NCBI GenBank assembly: GCA_021782055.1 | Contig: JAJXVP010000033.1 | Coordinates: 1 to 19,713 of the forward strand | Source: a bacterium | GTDB lineage: Bacteria; Spirochaetota; Spirochaetia; JABEVK01 | Length of the DNA: 19,713 nucleotides | Direction of reading: 5' to 3' | Shown here: piece after piece, positions 1 through 6,745 of the stretch | How positions within the stretch are numbered: position 1 is the stretch's first letter | Layout: the number at the start of each line of letters is the position of its first letter | Program-made: the position numbers and the translations under genes | Notes under the pieces: generated by a model | The model's database searches: none | Told to the model about the DNA's origin: nothing | Seen by the model: only the letters and a program-made list of their open reading frames with translations

Positions 1-24
1 ATGTCCTGGCATGACGAAGCGAGT

Positions 25-53
25 GGCGCATCTACACAAGATGCGCCTTTTTT
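25..53 (+). terminator. Rho-independent terminator of the gene left of the window
   Basis: A perfect 9-bp stem (GGCGCATCT at 25-33 and AGATGCGCC at 39-47) closes a 5-nt loop and is followed directly by six T. This is a textbook intrinsic terminator for rightward transcription. In one frame a TGA lies at 12-14 with no earlier stop inside the window, so the upstream gene may end there; too little is visible to call it a gene. Confidence 0.85.
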
Positions 54-62
54 CTTTATAAT
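33..62 (+). promoter_or_regulatory. Putative sigma-70 promoter overlapping the terminator
   Basis: A perfect -10 hexamer TATAAT lies at 57-62, starting just after the T-tract of the terminator. A weak -35 (TACACA, 33-38, four of six matches) sits 18 bp upstream, inside the terminator hairpin. Transcription would begin near 69-70, only two or three bases before the ATG at 72, implying a leaderless or nearly leaderless mRNA. The -10 match is seen directly; promoter function is inferred. Confidence 0.45.
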
Positions 63-71
63 GAGTCTTCC

Positions 72-1253
72 ATGAAAGTTTTTTTGCTCGCCTTTTTAGG
101 CACCCTTTTAGTTAGCTCGTGTGCTACGGTTAGCCATCCTTCCCCCTCTCAAAGCCTACCGTCACCGGTACCTGAAAGTCCGAAACCCCAGGCCCTTTCT
201 TTGACGTGGGAACCTGGGGCTCCGCCCTACCTGGCCGCAGGGTTTGTCACTCTTTCTGGTCAAAAGTTCTTGGTCATCGCCGATACTGGCTCACCCTTCA
301 GCTATATCTATCCTGCCGACGAAGCCCAGCGTTTTCTTAGGCAAGTCGGGCCACCCACACAGCAGGGCTCCAGGTCTTTCACCTTTAGTCACCTCACCCT
401 GGGAGGGGCAAGCTTTTCTGGTTTAACCCTTCGCATAGGCCGGTATCGTAGTGCCGGACGGGACTACCCCCGCGCCTTAGTCTTAGGTACCGACGCGCTT
501 GCTCAACACTGGTTGAGTTGGAAAGCGGGGACCCATACTCTGACAATTAGCCTCCAAAAGCCCCCTTTTCATGGGGTAGACCTGCCTTGTTCCCTGGTAG
601 AACGCCAAGGGGCCGGCCCCACTTTAGTGCTTGAGGGGAATTTGGCCGGTCAACCTGCTCGCTTTTTGCTGGATACCGGCAACGGCTCGAGCTTTGCTCG
701 GCTCCAAGGGGCCGCAGGCTCTGCCCCCATACCGGTCAGGGGCATGGGCCCCGGTGGCGACACCTGGAACCTTTCGTTGTATTCAAGCCCACCACTCCAG
801 CTGGGCGCTCTAAGCTGGCCAGAGCTTCCGGTGCTGGATGAGCCAGAGGGCGCCTTCGCAGGCCGTCTGGGGTTTAGCTTTTTTCGGGGTACCGACTGGT
901 GTAGCTTTTTGGGGCGGACGGCGACTCAGGCCCCTGAGTTTTTGGTCAAACCGGACCAACAGTGGCTGGCATCTAAAACTGCCTCTTATGGTTTTGGTTT
1001 GGGGCTTTATCTTATTGACGGCGGCTGGACGGTTATTGTTTCGGAAGTTCTTCCCGGACTAACAGGCTTACCCGCTCTTGGCTCACAGGTCACAGCAGTC
1101 AACGGGGTCAAAGCAACGGGCGAAAACTTTCCTCAGATTTGGCAAGCTCTTCAGCAACCGGAACTTGCTCTGTCTTGGATTGAAGGGAACCAGCTTCTGA
1201 CCCGCACCTTTCAGCGAACGGTACTGACTACTCCTGGGGAGGACGCTCTTTAA
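72..1253 (+). CDS. Lipoprotein with tandem retropepsin-like aspartic protease lobes and a C-terminal PDZ-like domain
   Basis: This 393-residue protein is probably an exported, membrane-anchored aspartic protease acting outside the cytoplasmic membrane. It starts with a lipoprotein signal peptide ending in LVSSC, with C17 as the lipidated residue, followed by a Pro/Ser-rich linker (about 18-45). The first lobe has the catalytic motif DTGS at 71-74 preceded by hydrophobic residues, then a hydrophobic LVLGTD at 136-141 typical of the flap-facing loop. The second lobe has DTGN at 201-204 and RLGFSFF at 265-271. The last 85 residues or so (about 305-380, with GSQVTAVNGVKA at 337-348) look like a PDZ domain. 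Two DTG sites in one chain suggest the active site forms within a monomer. The ATG has no Shine-Dalgarno sequence. The gene overlaps the convergent gene by 26 bp. Substrate is unknown, and a non-catalytic role is possible. Confidence 0.8.
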   Translation: MKVFLLAFLGTLLVSSCATVSHPSPSQSLPSPVPESPKPQALSLTWEPGAPPYLAAGFVTLSGQKFLVIADTGSPFSYIYPADEAQRFLRQVGPPTQQGSRSFTFSHLTLGGASFSGLTLRIGRYRSAGRDYPRALVLGTDALAQHWLSWKAGTHTLTISLQKPPFHGVDLPCSLVERQGAGPTLVLEGNLAGQPARFLLDTGNGSSFARLQGAAGSAPIPVRGMGPGGDTWNLSLYSSPPLQLGALSWPELPVLDEPEGAFAGRLGFSFFRGTDWCSFLGRTATQAPEFLVKPDQQWLASKTASYGFGLGLYLIDGGWTVIVSEVLPGLTGLPALGSQVTAVNGVKATGENFPQIWQALQQPELALSWIEGNQLLTRTFQRTVLTTPGEDAL

Positions 1254-2799
1254 CAAAGAATTGCATCAGCTGAACGAAGTTATAGATAAGCTTATAGGTA
1301 TCGGTCATCCATTCGTGCAGTTTGCGGTCGGTTGAGGCCTCAAGTGACTTCCAGTTGAGGATAAGTTCATGTTTGGTTTTCGCATGATCGTCGATGGCCA
1401 TCTTGAGGTGTTTGCCAATGATCACCAAGTGTGTTGCGGCCTCGGTAATAATAGCTCGGGCCCCACTGTTGATGTCTTTCAGCTGTTGCTTGAGCGAAAT
1501 CATCGCGTTTTGGTCTTTATCCGAGCGGGTAAGAAGAACCTTGAGCTTTTGCCCTCGTTCGGCGTCCTCAGCCAAAGACTCGTCAAAAGTGGTGAGGTTG
1601 TCAGAAACTTCCATGAGGCTATGAAAGGACTCGGACATGGGTTGGGCCATGGCGTTTGACATCCATTGCCCTTTGACGAGGAGCAAGTTGACAAGTTCCC
1701 GGATATCGCGTTTGTAAAAATCTAACAAAAAAGCCTTGAGGTAGTTCAACGGCTCAACAAAGAGGTAGCCGGACACCCGTTTCTTCGAGAAGCCTATATT
1801 GGCTTTTTCGGTGTAGTTCTTCGTTCGACTGATGCCTGTCGTGCCAAAAACCTGTTGAATCAAATTGTTGAGTTTATCGTTGCGCCGTTCTTCGGCAATC
1901 TTGGCCAAAACCGATTCAGCTTGATTTTTGACTTGCGTTAAGTAAGCCTCGACGATTCGTTCCGAAGGGAATTCGGACTTTGGTTGGTAGAAAGGGTCTT
2001 TGCCCATGTATTGAATGATCTGTAAGAGGATGCCAGAACGCCGAATCGCCGCCAGCGAAGCTAAAAACTTTTTCCAGCCAGGGCGACTGAGTACTTCCAA
2101 ATTCTTGTACGATTTAAGCACATCAAACAGGCCATCCCAATCGGCCGAGGCCGAAAGCGGACCACTTACAGTTAAAAAATCTTTGAGGTCTTCGACCACA
2201 TATTCGCCGTTAATCGGCTCAAACCGAGGCAGGTAACCAAAGTCTCGTTCCGGAAGCATCGAATCAAACTTTTTGAGCAAAAAATAGAAGTTGAACGTGA
2301 TAAAATCAATAAAGGTCAAAAAGAGGTTGTACTGCGTATCGATCTTTTTTTGAGTTTCGATCTCTAAAGCGGCGGTGTAGTCGACCAGGCTTGTGCGAAC
2401 GCGGTCAAGAAGTTGTTCATGAGGCAGGGTTTTGGCCAGCTCACGAATTCCAGCTTCCGTCAACTCTTCTTGCAGGGCCTTTTGACTGGCCGTCAGAACC
2501 TGCTCAATAAAGATCATTTTCAAAGCTTGCGAGGTCGCAGCGTTCTGAAGCAAGGTTTGGGCCGAGCCAATGACACCGTAAACCTCATAAAAAAATTTGG
2601 CGAGCCCAACATCAACCTGATCGGGCATTTTGACAAACTTTCCGTGCGATTTTTTGAGCTGAGTCTTTAAATCTTTTAAAAGAGCCTTCTTTTCCCGTTC
2701 AGGATCAGGCTCCATGCCCAGAAGCGAGAGGACGCGATCAAACCACCCAAGGGGTTGATCGGACTTAGGGTTGGACTTTTGCGTCGGGGCTTTTGCCAT
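1228..2799 (-). CDS. Spirochaete-type conserved protein of unknown function (DUF5312-like)
   Basis: A soluble, highly helical protein of about 523 residues with no signal peptide and no convincing membrane segment. It is rich in Lys, Glu, Gln and Leu with long amphipathic helices, especially in the last 150 residues. From memory it resembles DUF5312, a family I associate with Spirochaetes; I cannot confirm this without a profile search, and no enzymatic motif is visible. I prefer the start at 2799 (MAKAPTQ) over the in-frame ATG at 2817, because a purine-rich GAGAGAGA run precedes the former, whereas nothing resembling a ribosome site precedes the latter. A divergent promoter placed at the palindrome at 2837-2848 would also start the mRNA downstream of 2817. 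The gene ends inside the convergent lipoprotein gene. Cytoplasmic location is inferred. Confidence 0.75.
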   Translation of the reverse strand: MAKAPTQKSNPKSDQPLGWFDRVLSLLGMEPDPEREKKALLKDLKTQLKKSHGKFVKMPDQVDVGLAKFFYEVYGVIGSAQTLLQNAATSQALKMIFIEQVLTASQKALQEELTEAGIRELAKTLPHEQLLDRVRTSLVDYTAALEIETQKKIDTQYNLFLTFIDFITFNFYFLLKKFDSMLPERDFGYLPRFEPINGEYVVEDLKDFLTVSGPLSASADWDGLFDVLKSYKNLEVLSRPGWKKFLASLAAIRRSGILLQIIQYMGKDPFYQPKSEFPSERIVEAYLTQVKNQAESVLAKIAEERRNDKLNNLIQQVFGTTGISRTKNYTEKANIGFSKKRVSGYLFVEPLNYLKAFLLDFYKRDIRELVNLLLVKGQWMSNAMAQPMSESFHSLMEVSDNLTTFDESLAEDAERGQKLKVLLTRSDKDQNAMISLKQQLKDINSGARAIITEAATHLVIIGKHLKMAIDDHAKTKHELILNWKSLEASTDRKLHEWMTDTYKLIYNFVQLMQFFVKERPPQE

Positions 2800-2836
2800 A
2801 GTATCTCTCTCTATCATCAGCTAAGGAGTGGCTGGC

Positions 2837-2848
2837 TGTCAATTGACA
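2837..2848. promoter_or_regulatory. 12-bp palindrome carrying back-to-back -35-like hexamers
   Basis: TGTCAATTGACA is a perfect palindrome in the 78-bp divergent gap between the DUF5312-like gene and the aminotransferase gene. Each strand reads TTGACA, the consensus -35 hexamer, so it could serve both genes. Matching -10 hexamers are poor: GATGAT on the minus strand at 2813-2818 (18-bp spacer, four of six) and TAGGAA on the plus strand at 2866-2871 (17-bp spacer). It could instead be a regulator's operator. Confidence 0.4.
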
Positions 2849-2877
2849 AGGGAGGTGGAAACTGTTAGGAAAAAAAC

Positions 2878-4170
2878 ATGCACCCCCTCGCTGAAGAACT
2901 TAATGCCCTTTTAGCACCCACAGTTGTGGGTCGCACGCTGACCAAGTTCGGCCGGCGCATTTATTTTCCGCGTGGTATTGTCGCGCAATCCGCCGAGGCG
3001 AAAAAATCCGCAACCACTTTTAATGCCACAGTGGGAATCGCCATGACTGATGGCGAACCCATGATTTTACCCACGATTCAAGACAACCTCCCAAGGTTAT
3101 CGCCCTCAGAAGCCACCGATTACGCCCCCACGGGTGGTGACGCCCGCCTTCGGACGCTGTGGAAAACCTCTCTGCTCGCCAAAAACCCCCAGCTGAGTGA
3201 CGACAAGCTGTCTCTGCCGGCGGTGGTCCCCGGGATTACGGCAGGAATCTCGTTGGCGGCCGATCTTTTTATTGATGAAGACGACTGTGTTGTTTTTTCT
3301 GACCTGTGCTGGGACAACTACCCGCTAATCTTTGACACCCGGGCTCAGGCCCACTGCGTGACGTTTTCGCTGTTCACCCCCGAAAACAAACTCAATGTCA
3401 AAGGAATTGTCGACACCCTGAGGTCAAACGCCCGCCGCAATAAAGCGGTTCTGGTTTTGAACTTTCCGCACAACCCCACGGGCTACACTCCTACCGAGAC
3501 GGAGGCCCAAGACTTAGCAGGCCAGCTTACGGCTCTTGCTGCCGAAGGCCTCAATCTTGTGGTCTTTTTTGATGACGCCTATTTTGGCCTCTTTTACGAA
3601 AAGGATGTTTACAAGCATTCCCTTTTCAACCTCCTCTACAATGCCCATGAAAACTTGTTGGCGGTAAAGCTTGATGGGGCAACCAAAGAAGACTACGTTT
3701 GGGGCTTTCGCGTTGCGTTTTTGACCCTGGCTGCAAAGGGTTTATCAGCTGAGCACTTTTCGGCCCTCGACCAAAAAATCTTGGGGACCATCCGTACTGT
3801 GATGTCCAATTCCAGCCGTGTCGGTCAGACGCTCCTGTACAAAGAGCTGTCGAGCTTGGTTTATCATGGTATCAAAGACAAGTTCGCCAAAGTCTTGGAA
3901 GAGCGCTACCGGTCGGTACGAGCCCTTGTGACAACCGCTCCAGCAGTTTTACGGCCCCTCCCCTTTAACTCAGGCTATTTTATGACGTTTGAACTTCTCA
4001 AAGGGGACGCCGAAGTTTTACGAAAAGAGCTTCTGCGCACTGAAGGGATTGGGACTATCGCCCTGCAGGGCCGCTATTTGCGAATAGCCTACTCGTCGGT
4101 CGACAATCGGGACTTGACCGAGTTGTACACGACGATCTTTGCTGTAGCGGCACGGTTGTTTTCGGCATGA
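2878..4170 (+). CDS. Class I/II (fold type I) PLP-dependent aminotransferase
   Basis: A 430-residue cytosolic aminotransferase that would move an amino group between an amino acid and a 2-oxo acid using pyridoxal phosphate. Family motifs appear in order: YAPTGGDARLR at 82-92 in the substrate-side loop, NPTG at 199-202, DDAY at 232-235 (the Asp binds the PLP ring nitrogen, Tyr the phenolic oxygen), and the Schiff-base lysine K270 in GATKEDYVWGFRV with R278 behind it. LRIAYSS near the C-terminus carries the arginine that normally grips the substrate carboxylate. The ATG is preceded by AGGA seven bases upstream. Its stop overlaps the next start by four bases (ATGA), so it is translationally coupled to the solute-binding lipoprotein gene. 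The amino-acid substrate cannot be read from the sequence; aspartate or aromatic specificity is possible. Confidence 0.9.
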   Translation: MHPLAEELNALLAPTVVGRTLTKFGRRIYFPRGIVAQSAEAKKSATTFNATVGIAMTDGEPMILPTIQDNLPRLSPSEATDYAPTGGDARLRTLWKTSLLAKNPQLSDDKLSLPAVVPGITAGISLAADLFIDEDDCVVFSDLCWDNYPLIFDTRAQAHCVTFSLFTPENKLNVKGIVDTLRSNARRNKAVLVLNFPHNPTGYTPTETEAQDLAGQLTALAAEGLNLVVFFDDAYFGLFYEKDVYKHSLFNLLYNAHENLLAVKLDGATKEDYVWGFRVAFLTLAAKGLSAEHFSALDQKILGTIRTVMSNSSRVGQTLLYKELSSLVYHGIKDKFAKVLEERYRSVRALVTTAPAVLRPLPFNSGYFMTFELLKGDAEVLRKELLRTEGIGTIALQGRYLRIAYSSVDNRDLTELYTTIFAVAARLFSA

Positions 4171-5396
4171 AAAAGTCTGGTCTTGGGCTTTTGTTGTGGG
4201 GAGCATTGCTGGTTTTGGCCACCTCTTGCCAAGCCTACACCCATGTTTCTACCTTATGGACCAATATCCCCGACATCGCAGGCTACGTCGCCAAGTTCAA
4301 TGCTGAGCAAAAGCAATGGCAAATCCTGCTCGAATACCAAGCCCACCCAGCACGCCAGCTCCTTACCCCAGGCCCGAAAGCCGATCTGGTCATAGCCCGG
4401 GGGCTGAATAGCAACGAGGTACGTAACAACCTCACGTCCCTAGCCTTTCTCTTTGACAGGGGTGGAATTACCAAAGCCCAGTTTTACCCTCAACTTCTCG
4501 CCTCTGGCTCGGACGGCGACACACCCTTATTGATTCCGTTAAGTTTTGACCTGCCAATTCTCGTCTTTCGTCGTGGTGCTTTAGACAACCCGGACGGCTT
4601 GCTTCTTTCTTTCTCGGCGCTTCAAGCGTACAGCAAAAAGTTTGATACGTCGGCCCCCCCTGGTTTTAATCGGTTTGCCTTTTCACCGCGCTGGGACAAC
4701 TTTGCTCTGACAGCCCTTGAAGCCGAGGGGGTTTCGTTCGGAGAAGACTTTCGGGGACGCCTGTCGTGGGATGAGGGCCGGCTCAACTCCGGGGTGACTG
4801 GTCTGCAAACCTGGATTCAAGGCTTAGACCCGGCTCGCGAAAAAGACTTTACCCGAAAGTACCAAGAGAGCAACCCTTTGCAAATGCTCCAAGAAGGCCG
4901 CGAGCTCTTTACCGCTTCGACACTTAAAAGCTTTATAACCCTTCCTGAATACGAACGACAAGGCTTGGAATTTCGCTACCCGGACGATGGGCAGGGCATT
5001 CCCGCCGAAGATAGCATTGTCTGGGCCGGTATTCCCTCAAGTGCAGTAACACGAGCGGCCGCCCAGGCCTTTTTGACTTGGTATTTTCAAGAGAAAACTC
5101 AAAAAGAGCTTGCCTTAGAGACGCATGCCAAGGATACTCGTGGGTTTGGCTTGGCCTCGGGGTTAGATTCGTTAATCAAGGTAAATGATCAGGTGCTTCC
5201 TCGTTTGTACCCCGCTTTAACCGGTCGCGTACCTCCGCCATCCTTAGTGAGCTTTCCGCCTCCTCGGCCCCTTGAATGGGCCCAGCTAAAGCGAAAAGTG
5301 CTCTCACCGTGGCTTGATCAAAGGCTTCTAGGCGACCAAAAACAAAACCTCAACGATGACGTGGAACGCTGGTATCGCGAGTCAGCTCCTCAATAA
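4167..5396 (+). CDS. Extracellular solute-binding lipoprotein, ABC-importer type
   Basis: A 409-residue exported lipoprotein with a signal peptide ending LATSC (lipidated C21). The mature part begins with a strand and helix (STLWTNIPDIAGYVAKFN) typical of carbohydrate-type extracellular solute-binding proteins, and later has hydrophobic strands such as LLIPLSFDLPILVFRRGA. In that family the protein captures a sugar or similar solute and delivers it to a membrane permease pair. No permease gene is in the window, but an MsmX/MalK-like ATPase follows 93 bp downstream. The gene is coupled to the aminotransferase by a 4-nt overlap. The final codons (ESAPQ and stop) are repeated immediately after the stop as an 18-bp tandem duplication. 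Solute unknown; sequence divergence means a non-transport sensor role cannot be excluded. Confidence 0.75.
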   Translation: MKKSGLGLLLWGALLVLATSCQAYTHVSTLWTNIPDIAGYVAKFNAEQKQWQILLEYQAHPARQLLTPGPKADLVIARGLNSNEVRNNLTSLAFLFDRGGITKAQFYPQLLASGSDGDTPLLIPLSFDLPILVFRRGALDNPDGLLLSFSALQAYSKKFDTSAPPGFNRFAFSPRWDNFALTALEAEGVSFGEDFRGRLSWDEGRLNSGVTGLQTWIQGLDPAREKDFTRKYQESNPLQMLQEGRELFTASTLKSFITLPEYERQGLEFRYPDDGQGIPAEDSIVWAGIPSSAVTRAAAQAFLTWYFQEKTQKELALETHAKDTRGFGLASGLDSLIKVNDQVLPRLYPALTGRVPPPSLVSFPPPRPLEWAQLKRKVLSPWLDQRLLGDQKQNLNDDVERWYRESAPQ

Positions 5397-5414
5397 GAGT
5401 CAGCTCCTCAATAA
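5379..5414 (+). repeat. 18-bp perfect tandem duplication across a stop codon
   Basis: The 18-mer GAGTCAGCTCCTCAATAA occurs twice in immediate succession (5379-5396 and 5397-5414). The first copy encodes the last five residues and stop of the solute-binding lipoprotein. The second lies in the same frame just after the stop and so supplies a second in-frame stop. Identity is perfect, suggesting a recent slippage event. Confidence 0.95.
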
Positions 5415-5427
5415 CTTTTCTCGGGCG

Positions 5428-5456
5428 TTGACAGTTTACCGGTTTGACCTCACAAT
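5428..5456 (+). promoter_or_regulatory. Putative sigma-70 promoter for the ABC ATPase gene
   Basis: A consensus TTGACA at 5428-5433, a 17-bp spacer, and CACAAT at 5451-5456 (four of six matches to TATAAT). Transcription would start near 5463, leaving a leader of about 27 nt that contains TGGAGG at 5478-5483, six bases before the ATG. This supports independent transcription of the ATPase gene. Confidence 0.6.
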
Positions 5457-5489
5457 GAAACTCTAAACTAACCTCAATGGAGGCCTTGA

Positions 5490-6611
5490 ATGGCTGAAGT
5501 CGTTCTCAAGAACATCACCAAACTTTACGAAGGTGATGTCAAAGCCGTCGATAGTGTGAACATTCACATCAACGACAAAGAATTCTGCGTTTTCGTCGGA
5601 CCTTCGGGCTGTGGCAAAACCACGACCCTTCGTATGATTGCCGGCCTGGAAGACATTTCGGGTGGTGAACTCTACATTGACGGCAAGGTCGTTAACGATC
5701 TGGCTCCGAAGGACCGGGACATAGCGATGGTTTTCCAAAACTACGCTTTGTACCCCCATATGTCAGTGTTCGAGAACATGGCCTTTGGTTTGCGCATCCG
5801 CAAGTACCCCCAACAAGAGATTCAGAACCGCGTTAAAGAAGCGGCTCAGATTCTGGATATCGAAGCTCTGCTCGACCGCAAGCCCAAGGCTCTGTCCGGT
5901 GGTCAGCGTCAACGTGTGGCTGTCGGCCGCGCCATCGTCCGCAAGCCCAAGGTATTCCTTTTTGACGAACCCTTGTCCAACCTGGACGCCAAGCTCCGTG
6001 TTCAGATGCGTGCCGAAATTTCGGCTCTGCACACCCGCCTGCAGGCAACAATGATCTACGTTACCCACGACCAAGTCGAGGCTATGACCATGGGCGACAA
6101 GATCGTTGTTCTGAAAGATGGCTTGATTCAGCAAATCGGCACTCCTTTAGGTCTGTACAACCACCCCATCAACCGCTTCGTTGCGGGCTTCATTGGCTCT
6201 CCTCCGATGAATATTATGACCGTGGATGTCGTCGACAAAAGCGGTAAAGTGACTCTGGAAGAAGGTTCGTTTAGCCTTACCGTCGAAGGTGCCCAGGCCG
6301 AAGGTCTTCGCCCCTATGTTGGCAAGCAGATTCTCTTCGGTATTCGCCCCGAGAACCTGATGTTCCAGCCTCAGGCCGGTGCCAAGAACGACATGAGTAC
6401 CAACATTGAAGTCGTTGAGCCCCTTGGTGCTGAAATTCACCTCTATGTCGGAACTCAGAACCATCAGATGGTCGCCACCGTTGATCCCAACTACCAATTC
6501 CATGTTGGGGATGTGGCCCACTTTGTTCCTAACCTTGAAAAAGCTCACTTCTTTGACATGGAAACTGAAAAAGCTATCATGTTCAACGAAGAAGCCGCAC
6601 GTACCCTCTAA
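5490..6611 (+). CDS. ABC transporter ATPase of the MalK/UgpC/MsmX carbohydrate-importer family
   Basis: A 373-residue cytoplasmic ATPase that powers sugar import by docking two copies onto a permease pair. Motifs in order: Walker A GPSGCGKT at 37-44, Q-loop Q83 in VFQNYALYPH, signature LSGGQRQRV at 135-143, Walker B VFLFDE at 155-160, D-loop SNLD at 163-166, and H-loop H193. Residues 235-373 form the regulatory extension with MalK-type OB/TOBE features (FIGSPPMNIM, ILFGIRPENL). The length matches the family. It has its own promoter, a strong Shine-Dalgarno sequence and a strong terminator, and its codon use looks more selective than its neighbours', all of which fit a highly expressed, shared ATPase serving several importers, as MsmX does. 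It could also serve the solute-binding lipoprotein just upstream. A specific symbol (malK, ugpC or msmX) is not justified. Confidence 0.95.
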   Translation: MAEVVLKNITKLYEGDVKAVDSVNIHINDKEFCVFVGPSGCGKTTTLRMIAGLEDISGGELYIDGKVVNDLAPKDRDIAMVFQNYALYPHMSVFENMAFGLRIRKYPQQEIQNRVKEAAQILDIEALLDRKPKALSGGQRQRVAVGRAIVRKPKVFLFDEPLSNLDAKLRVQMRAEISALHTRLQATMIYVTHDQVEAMTMGDKIVVLKDGLIQQIGTPLGLYNHPINRFVAGFIGSPPMNIMTVDVVDKSGKVTLEEGSFSLTVEGAQAEGLRPYVGKQILFGIRPENLMFQPQAGAKNDMSTNIEVVEPLGAEIHLYVGTQNHQMVATVDPNYQFHVGDVAHFVPNLEKAHFFDMETEKAIMFNEEAARTL

Positions 6612-6617
6612 ACTTCT

Positions 6618-6651
6618 CACTCCCGAGTTCACCCCTGGTGTCTCGGGAGTG
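6618..6651 (+). terminator. 3' hairpin after the ABC ATPase gene
   Basis: A perfect 10-bp stem (CACTCCCGAG at 6618-6627 and CTCGGGAGTG at 6642-6651) encloses a small inner stem (CACC and GGTG, 6630-6640). No T-run follows, so it may be a stabilising 3' hairpin or a factor-dependent stop that backs up the terminator 12 bp downstream. Confidence 0.6.
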
Positions 6652-6662
6652 TAGTTAAAACC

Positions 6663-6685
6663 AAAGCCCCCGCGGGGGCTTTTTT
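6663..6685 (+). terminator. Rho-independent terminator of the ABC ATPase gene
   Basis: A self-complementary, GC-rich stem (AAAGCCCCC at 6663-6671, GGGGGCTTT at 6674-6682, tight GC-rich loop) runs into a T-tract ending at 6685. The A-run on the left means it could also terminate leftward transcription. Confidence 0.9.
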
Positions 6686-6745
6686 ATTCTGTCACCTTCG
6701 TGAAAATCTCTTGACCTTGCGCAAATCTCCCCCTAGGGTAATGCT

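Noticed and set aside
1736..1749. TTGAGGTAGTTCAA, another TTGA-N6-TCAA match
   Set aside because: It lies within the coding sequence of the 529-codon gene, far from any start, and fits the longer consensus less well. About 0.3 such matches are expected by chance in this window, which also tempers confidence in the intergenic site.
5763..6632. Long antisense open frames (123 and 161 codons) under the ABC ATPase gene
   Set aside because: They mirror the codon bias of a certain ATPase gene, have no start signals, no domain resemblance and no independent promoter.
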